Shown here piece after piece: positions 1 to 8,154 of a DNA stretch of 53,997 bases (positions are counted from its first letter, which is position 1; every line of letters begins with the position of its first letter). The position numbers and the translations under genes are program-made. A model generated the notes under the pieces. That model saw only the letters and a list, made by a program, of their open reading frames with translations, did no database searches and had not been told where the DNA came from. This stretch comes from an uncultured Clostridia bacterium (GTDB lineage Bacteria; Bacillota; Clostridia; UBA1212; UBA1255): assembly GCA_947625435.1 (NCBI GenBank), contig CANQOI010000008.1, positions 1 to 53,997 of the forward strand. The letters run 5' to 3'.

Positions 1-286
1 CCCCGCGGAGTTCAATACGATCGTATTCTATCCGAGACAGAGTATTGAGGGCAGTTATTTTCCCGAGGAGGCCGCGGTACAGATATCGGTCGACGGCAAA
101 GACTGGACGGATCTGGCGATCCTTAAGGACGACGGCGCTCTGGCTACGCTCCCGAGGATTTTACACACGGACACCGTGACAACGCAGTATGTGAGGATAT
201 TGGCACGAAAAATGACGAAATATTCCGCGTCGCGTGACGGATATATGATGCAGTTCTCCGAGATCGAGATATACAACGATAAATGA
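1..286 (+). CDS. C-terminal part of an F5/8 type C (discoidin-like) domain protein
   Basis: The gene is cut by the left window edge; only the last 94 codons are present, with codons starting at position 2 and TGA at 284-286. The fragment contains FYPRQSIEGSYFP, then SVDGKDWTDL, then QYVRILA, and ends with MMQFSEIEIYNDK. This is the strand pattern of the last half of an F5/8C (discoidin) carbohydrate-binding domain. The same blocks occur in the lipoprotein at 7240-7983 (WPRQSIGDELGLYFP, SSDGENWTNV, KYIRVHG, MMQFAEIEVF), so the two are paralogues. Known members of the family bind glycans on secreted or surface proteins. What lies upstream (signal peptide, catalytic domain) cannot be seen. It ends about 30 bases before polC with no terminator between them, so polC may be read from its promoter. 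Confidence 0.8.
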   Translation, partial: PAEFNTIVFYPRQSIEGSYFPEEAAVQISVDGKDWTDLAILKDDGALATLPRILHTDTVTTQYVRILARKMTKYSASRDGYMMQFSEIEIYNDK

Positions 287-316
287 GCCGGTCGGAAGTG
301 TGAGGTGTGTATACCG

Positions 317-3300
317 GTGAAGCTTGTATCGGCAAAAATATATAATGACGACAAAAAAATAATCCTTTGCTTCGAAAACGACGCGCCCGTAAGTGATGCC
401 GGGATCGCTGAAATAAGAAATGAATGGATGAGAAAATTGAAATGCGGCAATGGTGTAGACATTGCCGTAAATGTTGCCGTGCCGGAAAACTCCGATCCGT
501 CGCCTGTGACCGTATCGTTCAGCATAGACGAATATGAAAGAGCCCAGCAGAAAAATATACTTGCCGCGCCCCGTACGGAAAAATATGCCAAAAACGGCTC
601 GGGCGGATATTCAAACCGCGGAGACGGCAGATTTTCAAAAAAGAAAAGACTCACCCCGCCCGAGGGAGAAGAGCTCCGCAGGGATTCCAACGGCAATACG
701 ATATACATAGGCTCCGAAATAACGTCGCCCGTGTCCAAAATGTCGGAAATAGACGCCTTCTCGGGTTATGTGGCGGTAGCGGGTAAGATATTCAGATTCG
801 AGCACAAACAGATACCGAGCGGCTCGTACATAGCCATGATCGAAATGACCGATAACACATATTCGGTTTCGGTCAAATTCTATTTTGAGGAATTTGACAA
901 AAAATTCGTATGCGATACATTCAAAGAGGGCAGATATATAACGGTGTACGGCGAGACTTCGAACGACAGGTTCAAGGGCGAGCTCACGATAATGGCTAAG
1001 AGCATAACGGAATATAAGCCGATTTTCAGACAGGACAACGCGCCCGTAAAGAGAGTGGAGCTCCACCTTCATACAAACATGAGCGCCCAGGACGGGCTTA
1101 CGCGCCCCGACGATCTTGTAAAGCAGCTTGTGAAATGGGGCCATGAAGCCGTCGCCATAACGGATCACGGCACGGCTCAGGCGTATCCCACAATGTTCAA
1201 TGCCATGAAAAAAGCTACCCCGAAGGGCGGGCAGGACGCATTGAAGCTCATATACGGCTGCGAATGCTATCTCTGCGACAGAACGCCGGATATGACAGAT
1301 GAACAGGCGCGAAAGCTGCCCTCATGGCACTGCATAATACTCGTAAAGGATCTTGTCGGCCTCAAAAATCTGTACAAACTGATATCGTATTCAAACCTTA
1401 AGTATTATCACAAGCGGCCCCGTATGCCGCGTTTTGAGATAGAGGCTCACAGGGAAGGCCTCATAATAGGGAGCGCCTGCTCGGAGGGCGAGCTTTTTAA
1501 CGCCGTCATGAAAGGGGAGCCGGAGGAGGAGCTTGACAGGATAGCTTCATTTTACGACTATCTTGAAATACAGCCTCTCGAGAACAACATGTATCTGGTG
1601 CGCGAAGGACTCATGGAAAGCCTTAACGACGTGGCCGCCGTGAACAGGCATATACTTGAGATAGGCGACCGCATCGGTAAAATGACAGTCGCCACGTGCG
1701 ACGTGCACTTCCTGAATCCCGAGGACGCCATATACAGGAGCGTTTTACAGGCGGCTCAGGGCTATAAGGATGCAGACTCGCAGCCTCCTCTTTACCTGCG
1801 CACTACGGAAGAAATGCTTGACGAATTTGAATATCTCGGCGACAGGGCATATGAGGTTGTAGTGGAAAATACGCGCACGATCGCGGATATGATAGAAAAG
1901 ATACGGCCGGTGCCGGACGGATTTTACCCGCCGGTCATAGAGGGCTCGGACGAAAAGCTCCGCACGAGCTGTTATGAAAAGGCCGGGCAGATATACGGAG
2001 AGAAGCTCCCCGAAAACGTGGAGGCGCGCCTCGAAAAGGAGCTTAATTCAATAATAAACAACGGCTATTCGGTCATGTACATAACGGCAAAGGAGCTTGT
2101 TGCGGAATCCGCGAGAAACGGCTATCAGGTGGGCTCGAGGGGATCCGTGGGCTCATCGATCGCGGCATACATGGCAGGCATAACGGAGGTTAATTCGCTT
2201 CCCGCGCATTACAGATGCGACAAGTGCCATTATTATGAATTTCACGAAAACGAGGGATATGACTGCGGATTCGATATGCCTCCCAAGACGTGTCCGAACT
2301 GCGGCACGCCGCTCATACGGGACGGCTACGACATACCGTTTGAAACGTTTCTGGGCTTTAACGGCGACAAGGTGCCCGATATAGACCTTAATTTTGCATC
2401 CGCCGATCAGCCCAACGCACATAAATACACAGAGGTTCTGTTCGGCAAAGGGAACGTTTTCCGCGCAGGTACGATAGCGGGACTTGCGGATAAATCGGCG
2501 CGCGGATATGTGCTGAAATATCTTCAGGAACGCGGCAAAACGGTATCAAATGCCGAAATAAACCGCCTTGCGAGCGGCTTCGAGGGCGTGCGCAAAACGA
2601 CGGGTCAGCATCCCGGAGGTATAATAGTAATACCGAGAGATAAAGAGATATATGATTTTACTCCCGTGCAGCACCCGGCTGAAAAGGAAAATTCAGATAC
2701 GGTCACGACGCATTTCGATTATCACTTCCTGCATGACAACATTTTAAAGCTTGATATACTCGGCCACGACGGCCCCGCTATGCTGAGACTTCTCGAGGAA
2801 TATACCGGCATAAGCAGCCTCGGCGTTGATATAAACGATCCCGAAATGCTGTCGCTCTTCAATTCGTCCGACGCTCTCAAGCTTAACAACGATATGCTCA
2901 AAAGGCCCATTCCTCTGGGAACGCTGGGCATTCCCGAAATGGGCACGGGCTTTGTCACGAAAATGCTCATGGAGACAAAGCCTTCCACAATATCCGAACT
3001 GGTGAGGATATCCGGACTGTCGCACGGCACCGACGTGTGGAACGGAAACGCTCAGGATCTTATAAAGAGCGGTACGTGCACGCTTTCGCAGGCAATATGC
3101 TGCCGCGATGACATAATGCTGTATCTTATAAACAAGGGCCTCGAAAAGAAGATGTCATTTGACATAATGGAATCGGTGCGCAAGGGCAAGGGTCTCAAGC
3201 CGGAATGGGAAGCGGCCATGAAGGAGCACGGTGTCCCCGACTGGTATATAGATTCGTGCAAGAAGATAAAATACATGTTCCCTAAAGCCCACGCCGTAGC

Positions 3301-3889
3301 GTATGTCACGCTTTCGCTCAGGATAGCGTGGTATAAGCTCTATCAGCCTCTTGCGTATTATGCTGCGCGGTTTTCACTCAAGCTCGATGACTTTGACGGC
3401 GCTTCCATGCTTCACGGAATAGATAAGATGTACGGAAGGATGGCCGTTCTGAACCTTATAAATGTATCGGACGACGACATGGATCAGTACGACTCGGAAG
3501 GCGACGATGACTCGGAAACAAGATCGTCAAAGAATAAAAGCGGCGATCTTTCGGCCAAAGACAAAGCTCAGGCGGCGCTGTACAATCTGCTCGCAGAAAT
3601 GTACGCACGCGGAATAGAGTTCCTTCCCGTTGACATATATAAATCCGATCCTGTATTTTTCCGCCCGGAAAGCGGCAAGATCCGTCCGCCTCTTTCGGCG
3701 TTTCAGGGCGTAGGCGCGGCGGCGGCCATGAGCATAGCGGCAGTGCGCGACAGAAAGTTCATGTCCGTTGAGGATATACAGCAGAGAGCAGGAGTAAACA
3801 AGAGCGTTATAGAGACACTTCGCGCCGAGGGCTGCTTCGAAGGCATGCCCGACACAAACCAGATGTCACTTTTCGATATGCTCGCATAG
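317..3889 (+). CDS. polC: DNA polymerase III alpha subunit PolC, lacking the exonuclease domain
   Basis: This is the replicative polymerase of low-GC Gram-positives. With GTG at 317 it has 1190 residues; that start is preferred because TGAGGTG (301-307) lies 9 bases upstream, while an in-frame GTG at 305 overlaps this site. Domains in order: short N-terminal domain; OB fold (about 148-235); PHP domain with HxH at 250/252 and a TDHG motif; Cys4 zinc site from about 634; catalytic aspartates D688 and D690 in PDIDLNF and D813 in LKLDILGHD; HhH and C-terminal region. PolC is usually about 1430-1440 residues with a DEDDh proofreading exonuclease inserted in the PHP domain. Here IYGCECYLCD (about 315) runs directly into the second PHP half (SWHCIILVKDLVGLKNLYKL) and no DxE exonuclease motif is present. 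An acidic low-complexity stretch lies near 1052-1082. The polymerase core looks intact. Confidence 0.95.
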   Translation: MKLVSAKIYNDDKKIILCFENDAPVSDAGIAEIRNEWMRKLKCGNGVDIAVNVAVPENSDPSPVTVSFSIDEYERAQQKNILAAPRTEKYAKNGSGGYSNRGDGRFSKKKRLTPPEGEELRRDSNGNTIYIGSEITSPVSKMSEIDAFSGYVAVAGKIFRFEHKQIPSGSYIAMIEMTDNTYSVSVKFYFEEFDKKFVCDTFKEGRYITVYGETSNDRFKGELTIMAKSITEYKPIFRQDNAPVKRVELHLHTNMSAQDGLTRPDDLVKQLVKWGHEAVAITDHGTAQAYPTMFNAMKKATPKGGQDALKLIYGCECYLCDRTPDMTDEQARKLPSWHCIILVKDLVGLKNLYKLISYSNLKYYHKRPRMPRFEIEAHREGLIIGSACSEGELFNAVMKGEPEEELDRIASFYDYLEIQPLENNMYLVREGLMESLNDVAAVNRHILEIGDRIGKMTVATCDVHFLNPEDAIYRSVLQAAQGYKDADSQPPLYLRTTEEMLDEFEYLGDRAYEVVVENTRTIADMIEKIRPVPDGFYPPVIEGSDEKLRTSCYEKAGQIYGEKLPENVEARLEKELNSIINNGYSVMYITAKELVAESARNGYQVGSRGSVGSSIAAYMAGITEVNSLPAHYRCDKCHYYEFHENEGYDCGFDMPPKTCPNCGTPLIRDGYDIPFETFLGFNGDKVPDIDLNFASADQPNAHKYTEVLFGKGNVFRAGTIAGLADKSARGYVLKYLQERGKTVSNAEINRLASGFEGVRKTTGQHPGGIIVIPRDKEIYDFTPVQHPAEKENSDTVTTHFDYHFLHDNILKLDILGHDGPAMLRLLEEYTGISSLGVDINDPEMLSLFNSSDALKLNNDMLKRPIPLGTLGIPEMGTGFVTKMLMETKPSTISELVRISGLSHGTDVWNGNAQDLIKSGTCTLSQAICCRDDIMLYLINKGLEKKMSFDIMESVRKGKGLKPEWEAAMKEHGVPDWYIDSCKKIKYMFPKAHAVAYVTLSLRIAWYKLYQPLAYYAARFSLKLDDFDGASMLHGIDKMYGRMAVLNLINVSDDDMDQYDSEGDDDSETRSSKNKSGDLSAKDKAQAALYNLLAEMYARGIEFLPVDIYKSDPVFFRPESGKIRPPLSAFQGVGAAAAMSIAAVRDRKFMSVEDIQQRAGVNKSVIETLRAEGCFEGMPDTNQMSLFDMLA

Positions 3890-4000
3890 AAGCATGATAT
3901 GCTTGCGTAATACAGTAATAATATATGCCTCCCTTTCATATAAATGTCATGTAAACTGCGGCGAGTACAGGGTTACTTATTTATAAAGGGAGGTATTTTG

Positions 4001-5479
4001 GTGGATAAATTTGATATTTACCAGCAGATAGCGGAAAGAACGAACGGCGATATATATATCGGCGTGGTAGGCCCCGTCCGCACGGGAAAGTCTACTTTTA
4101 TTAAAAGATTCATGGATTTATTGGTCATTCCCAATATTACAGACACATTTGAGCGCGACAGGGCGATAGATGAGCTTCCTCAGAGTGCTTCCGGTAAAAC
4201 GATAATGACGACCGAACCGAAATTCATACCGAATGAAGCGGCAAATATAGTCGTAGACGGCAATATAAAGCTTAAAGTGCGTCTTGTGGACTGTGTGGGC
4301 TATCTTGTGGAGGCGGCTCTCGGACATCTTGAAAATGATGTGCCGAGAATGGTGGACACTCCCTGGTATGAGGATAAGATCCCCTTCGGCGAAGCCGCAG
4401 AGATAGGTACAAAGAAGGTCATAACGGAGCATTCTACGATAGGTCTCGTTGTGACGACGGACGGCAGCATAACGGACATAGAGCGCGGCGAATACACGGA
4501 CGCCGAGGAACGCGTGATAGCCGAAATGAAAAATACGGGCAAACCGTTTGCCGTTTTACTCAACTGCATAGATCCTGCGTCCGAAGACGCGATGCGCGTG
4601 AGGAGCGAGCTCAGCGAAAAATACGCCGTTCCTGTGCTGGCCGTAAACTGCAGCACCATGACGCAGGAGGATATAAACGACATAATGCAGACAGTACTCT
4701 ATGAGTTTCCCATATGTGAAATAGGCATCAACATACCGTCATGGATGGTGAGCCTTGAATATGACGAAGAGCTTAAAGCGTCACTCACGGAGGCCATACG
4801 CGAATCGTTTGAACCCGCCTCGAAGGTGCGCCATATAGGAGCATGTGTGGAAGCACTTGCAAGATATCCGTTTGTAAAAAGGGCCGTGCTTTCATCAGTA
4901 AACGCCGGAAACGGCTGCTCGATAATAGATATGCAGCTGCCGGATGAACTGTTTTACAAGATACTTTCCGACAGATCCGGGCTCGATATAGCAGACGACA
5001 AAGCGCTCGTGTCTATGATAAAGGATCTCGGACGCATAAAACGCGAGCACGAGCGCATTGAATACGCTCTTCGGGAGGTGGAGCTGAAGGGCTACGGGAT
5101 CGTAATGCCGACTATTGATGAAATGCATCTCGAAGAGCCGCAGATAGTAAAACAGGGCAACCGCTTCGGCGTAAGGCTCCGCGCAAATGCGCCTTCGATA
5201 CATATGATAAAAGCCGATATTGAAACGGAGATAGCCCCGTTTGTAGGCACAGAGAAGCAGTCCGAAGAGCTCGTAAATTATATATTGAATGAATTTGAGG
5301 ATGATCCGCAGTCTATATGGACATCGCACCTTTTCGGCAAGCCGTTGAATGAGCTTATGGAGGAAGGACTTCAGAGTAAGCTGAACCGCATACCGGACGA
5401 GGAACGCGTAAAGCTCCAGGAAACGATACAGCGTGTCATAAATGAAGGAAGCGGCGGCCTTATTTGCATAATACTGTAG
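4001..5479 (+). CDS. spoIVA: Stage IV sporulation protein A, spore coat morphogenetic ATPase
   Basis: SpoIVA polymerises on the forespore outer membrane with ATP hydrolysis and forms the basement layer of the spore coat. The start is GTG at 4001, seven bases after the strong site AAAGGGAGGT (3985-3993). This gives 492 residues, the length I recall for B. subtilis SpoIVA. The Walker A motif GPVRTGKS falls at residues 24-31, matching the family. DELPQSASGKTIMTTEPKF follows, then the GTPase-like fold and the C-terminal domain ending in GSGGLICIIL. The gene follows polC on the same strand after a 111-base gap and is closed by a perfect hairpin terminator. Sporulation-type control is expected, but I could not place a convincing sigma-E promoter. 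The gene is good evidence that the organism forms endospores. Confidence 0.97.
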   Translation: MDKFDIYQQIAERTNGDIYIGVVGPVRTGKSTFIKRFMDLLVIPNITDTFERDRAIDELPQSASGKTIMTTEPKFIPNEAANIVVDGNIKLKVRLVDCVGYLVEAALGHLENDVPRMVDTPWYEDKIPFGEAAEIGTKKVITEHSTIGLVVTTDGSITDIERGEYTDAEERVIAEMKNTGKPFAVLLNCIDPASEDAMRVRSELSEKYAVPVLAVNCSTMTQEDINDIMQTVLYEFPICEIGINIPSWMVSLEYDEELKASLTEAIRESFEPASKVRHIGACVEALARYPFVKRAVLSSVNAGNGCSIIDMQLPDELFYKILSDRSGLDIADDKALVSMIKDLGRIKREHERIEYALREVELKGYGIVMPTIDEMHLEEPQIVKQGNRFGVRLRANAPSIHMIKADIETEIAPFVGTEKQSEELVNYILNEFEDDPQSIWTSHLFGKPLNELMEEGLQSKLNRIPDEERVKLQETIQRVINEGSGGLICIIL

Positions 5480-5501
5480 ATCTGCCGCATGAGCGCATAT
5501 T

Positions 5502-5538
5502 AAAACGGCGGGACATTTCAGACTGTCCCGCCGTTTTG
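5502..5538. terminator. Bidirectional intrinsic terminator
   Basis: A perfect 14-bp stem, AAAACGGCGGGACA (5502-5515) and TGTCCCGCCGTTTT (5524-5537), encloses an 8-base loop. A-tract and T-tract flanks make it work on both strands. It sits between the convergent spoIVA (plus) and sugar-binding protein gene (minus) and serves both. Confidence 0.93.
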
Positions 5539-5565
5539 TCAAGAGATATCGTTATTGTCTGACTG

Positions 5566-6957
5566 TCAGTATGACAGCTTCTGCCATGTCTCATTACATC
5601 TCGTCTCAAGTTCCGCGAATACTGTCTGCACATCTCTTGAACCGTTTATTATACTTGCAAATGCGGCTGTCATAGCATCCGTTGAGAGTATATCGGATAT
5701 TTCCGACGGAGCTCTCGCTATAACGGAAGCCGGTATATTTGCTTCCGGATAAGAAACAAATGCGTCAAAGTTCTTGTCGCTCCACTTGCTGTCGGGCATT
5801 CTCCAGAAATCCTCGCCTGCTATCGACTTAAGAAGCGGTACGTTTCCTCCGCTCGTTCCGTGATATGCCCGCTGTCCGTCTTCAGTGAGGAAATACAGAG
5901 CGAATGTCGCTGCCGTGTCGGCATTTCTCGTTCTGGCATATACAACGTAGCCCGTCGCTCCGGCGCCTACCTTGTGAGTGGGCAGCTCGGGGAATGAACA
6001 GAAATCCCATGCTATGTTCGCATTGTCGTATGCTTCGCCGTAAGCTGTGATCCACTGCATATCTCCGAATGTACGGAATACGTAATCAAGATCGGAAAGT
6101 CCTTTATATTTGTCAGCCGCAGCTCCCGAGTAAGGAGTGACGTCTGCCTTCATCCAACCTTCGGTAAGGGCGTTTACAAGCTCGTTTATACCGTTCATGA
6201 CCTTATCGTCCGATACGAAGGAAACCTTCTTGTTCGTTGTATCTACCCATGTTCCGCCCCAGCCTTCCGCAAAAGCCTGCCATACCGGAGCCCACCATAC
6301 CTTGAAGCTGGCGCCTACCTGTGTGTATGTACCGTTTTCCTCAAGAGTCAGCTGTCTGCATATATCTTTGAAATCTTCCCACTTGACAGCGCCTGTTCCG
6401 GAAGGAATGGATATATTGGCCTGCCTGAGAGCGTCACTGTTGTATATGAGCACCTGCTGTCCTATGTTTCTGGGAACCATGTAAAGACGTCCGTCTATCA
6501 TACCGCTCATGAGCGCTCCGGAAAATACATTGTCTATCTCTATTCCGAGACGGTCTCTGTAATAGTCGAGCATCATGAGAGCATTGTGATTCTTTTTGTA
6601 GTTGTTTGCGTCGTTCGCATCGCACCAGAAAACGTCGCCTATCTCACCGGAGGATATACGCGTAGGATAATTTCCGCGGTTATCTTCGTCTATGTGAACG
6701 GTAACGTTGGGGTATTTCTTCATGAAAGCATTCGCAAAGGCTATAGGCGCGGCAGCCTCCGAACGGGAACCGCTCTCGTTCGATATAGTGAATGTGATCT
6801 CTCCGCTTATGTTGAGTTCGTCATCTTCTTCGAGTATTCCGCTTTGAATAGGGGCAAGTTTCTTGCATGCAGATACGCTGAAAAGCACAGCCGTCACGAT
6901 GAATACGACAGCGGCGACCTTACCGTATCTGAAAATGCGCATTTTGTCCTTAAGCAT
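5566..6957 (-). CDS. Extracellular solute-binding lipoprotein (ABC sugar-type, family 1)
   Basis: A 463-residue substrate-binding protein. It has a basic N-terminus, a hydrophobic segment and a lipobox LFSVSAC with the lipidated cysteine at C31. The mature part has the fold signatures of carbohydrate-binding SBPs: FANAFMKKYPNVTVHI, GEIGDVFWCD, GRLYMVPRNIGQQVLIYN, then WEDFKDICRQLT and a C-terminal helical part. On the minus strand the site GAGGTGA lies seven bases before ATG 6957. Such proteins deliver sugars or oligosaccharides to a two-permease ABC importer, but no permease or ATPase gene is next to it, so it is an orphan. The genes on both sides encode discoidin-domain proteins, which also bind glycans, so a shared role in carbohydrate handling is possible but inferred. 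Confidence 0.88.
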   Translation of the reverse strand: MLKDKMRIFRYGKVAAVVFIVTAVLFSVSACKKLAPIQSGILEEDDELNISGEITFTISNESGSRSEAAAPIAFANAFMKKYPNVTVHIDEDNRGNYPTRISSGEIGDVFWCDANDANNYKKNHNALMMLDYYRDRLGIEIDNVFSGALMSGMIDGRLYMVPRNIGQQVLIYNSDALRQANISIPSGTGAVKWEDFKDICRQLTLEENGTYTQVGASFKVWWAPVWQAFAEGWGGTWVDTTNKKVSFVSDDKVMNGINELVNALTEGWMKADVTPYSGAAADKYKGLSDLDYVFRTFGDMQWITAYGEAYDNANIAWDFCSFPELPTHKVGAGATGYVVYARTRNADTAATFALYFLTEDGQRAYHGTSGGNVPLLKSIAGEDFWRMPDSKWSDKNFDAFVSYPEANIPASVIARAPSEISDILSTDAMTAAFASIINGSRDVQTVFAELETRCNETWQKLSY

Positions 6958-6995
6958 AAATTGTTCACCTCAGTAAAATAAAAATCATGTAGTTT

Positions 6996-7023
6996 ATGAT
7001 AACACAACTGTGAAAATATGCAA
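6996..7023 (-). promoter_or_regulatory. Possible sigma-A promoter of the solute-binding protein gene
   Basis: On the minus strand TTGCAT (7018-7023) and TATCAT (6996-7001) are separated by 16 bases, about 40 bases before the start codon. The match is moderate. The rest of the 282-base gap to the next gene is AT-rich with a short repeat of ATCCAAAA near 7067-7081. Confidence 0.4.
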
Positions 7024-7142
7024 TATTTAATGTGATGAGTTTACAAAAATATAACATAAACTTAAATCCAAAAATCCAAAAGTGCGACAGGCTCTTGCGC
7101 GGACTGTATCTGAGCGCGGCACCGTATCTTGAGAAGTTATGC

Positions 7143-7171
7143 TTGATATAAAGTCACACAAATGATATAAT
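7143..7171 (+). promoter_or_regulatory. Sigma-A promoter of the discoidin lipoprotein gene
   Basis: TTGATA (7143-7148) and TATAAT (7166-7171) are separated by exactly 17 bases, a near-consensus vegetative promoter 69 bases upstream of the start codon at 7240. Confidence 0.8.
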
Positions 7172-7239
7172 CCGGATGTTCTTTTTTACAGAAATGTGAA
7201 TATCATTACGGATTTCACATGGGAAGGAGATTATGATCT

Positions 7240-7983
7240 ATGAAGAAAAGGTTTATGTTCACAGTTGTACTTTTGATACTGGCGCTCACGCTCTGCTCCT
7301 GCGGCGGCAATGAAGACAGCGAAGCGGGCAAATCGACCGCGACTGCGGGAAGCACTCCCACCGCGAAGGTGACCGCGACGCCTACGAAAGCGCCTGAGCC
7401 CACGCCTACCGAAGAGCCTACAGAGGCCCCCACAGAGACTCCGACGGAAGTTCATCCCGACGGTGATACGGGCTCATCCGACAGCTCGCTCACGCAGCTT
7501 GACATCGGAGATATTTTCATTGAAGAGACATCTTCGTCGTACGAGAGCCCCGGAGAGGGTTGGTGTGCCGATTTTGCCATAGACGGAGATTACGGTGATG
7601 AAGGAAACGGCTGGTCCACATCGCCGCACGGTGAAGAGGACGGCGACGCTTACATCATACTCGGCTTCGACGGTGAGCAGGAAGTAGGACAGGTCAAGCT
7701 CTGGCCGAGACAGAGCATAGGCGACGAGCTGGGTCTGTACTTCCCGATAGCATATGAGATAGACGTATCATCCGACGGTGAGAACTGGACCAATGTAGCG
7801 TCTAAAGAGGGCGATTACGGCTCGGATGAGAACGACGATACGCCGCGTGTCATAGACTTTACACCGGTCAAGTGCAAATATATCAGGGTTCACGGCACGG
7901 AGCTTACCGATTATAACCCGATGCACGCCGACGGTCTCATGATGCAGTTCGCGGAGATCGAAGTATTTGTCGTGAAGAAATGA
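7240..7983 (+). CDS. Lipoprotein with Thr/Pro linker and F5/8 type C (discoidin) domain
   Basis: A 247-residue surface lipoprotein. The signal segment ends in the lipobox LTLCSC, giving the lipidated Cys21. A Thr/Pro/Glu-rich linker follows (about 35-75, repeated P-T-E units), then one F5/8C domain (about 105-247) with VKLWPRQS, SSDGENWTNV, KYIRVHG and MMQFAEIEVF. The start ATG 7240 has GGAAGGAGA at 7211-7219 upstream, a rather long spacing. The domain is paralogous to the protein fragment at 1-286. The gene stands alone between its own promoter (7143) and a terminator (about 8001-8058). The inferred role is glycan binding at the cell surface; there is no catalytic domain. Confidence 0.88.
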   Translation: MKKRFMFTVVLLILALTLCSCGGNEDSEAGKSTATAGSTPTAKVTATPTKAPEPTPTEEPTEAPTETPTEVHPDGDTGSSDSSLTQLDIGDIFIEETSSSYESPGEGWCADFAIDGDYGDEGNGWSTSPHGEEDGDAYIILGFDGEQEVGQVKLWPRQSIGDELGLYFPIAYEIDVSSDGENWTNVASKEGDYGSDENDDTPRVIDFTPVKCKYIRVHGTELTDYNPMHADGLMMQFAEIEVFVVKK

Positions 7984-7991
7984 TCTGAATT

Positions 7992-8058
7992 AAAAAAAGG
8001 ACTGTCGGTACATTCCGGATGACGGGCGTATGGGCGCCCCGGATATGCCGACAGTTTT
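7992..8058. terminator. Intrinsic terminator with long imperfect stem
   Basis: The arms 8001-8018 (ACTGTCGG...TTCCGG) and 8039-8055 (CCGGATATGCCGACAGT) pair with a few mismatches and enclose a GC-rich loop. The stem is preceded by an A-tract and followed by seven or more T, so it may act on both strands. Confidence 0.85.
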
Positions 8059-8063
8059 TTTAT

Positions 8064-8084
8064 GCCGTGCCGCGGAGGCACGGC
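8064..8084. other. Short perfect hairpin upstream of an operon promoter
   Basis: GCCGTGCC (8064-8071) and GGCACGGC (8077-8084) form an 8-bp perfect inverted repeat with a five-base loop. It has no T-tract and ends one base before the -35 hexamer of the promoter at 8086. It could be a second stem of the terminator just upstream or an operator; the sequence does not decide. Confidence 0.5.
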
Positions 8085-8085
8085 C

Positions 8086-8114
8086 TTGACGTTTGTGTAA
8101 AATATCTATAAAAT
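8086..8114 (+). promoter_or_regulatory. Sigma-A promoter of the P-loop/Asp23 operon
   Basis: TTGACG (8086-8091) and TAAAAT (8109-8114) are 17 bases apart, 41 bases upstream of the first start codon. Confidence 0.65.
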
Positions 8115-8154
8115 TGCATATGTCAATGATAATGAAGAAAGGGCTTGTGACGGC

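Noticed and set aside
3915-3945. Possible sigma-E promoter before spoIVA (CATATAAAT at 3937-3945)
   Set aside because: The -10-like element is acceptable, but neither -35 candidate fits at the required spacing.
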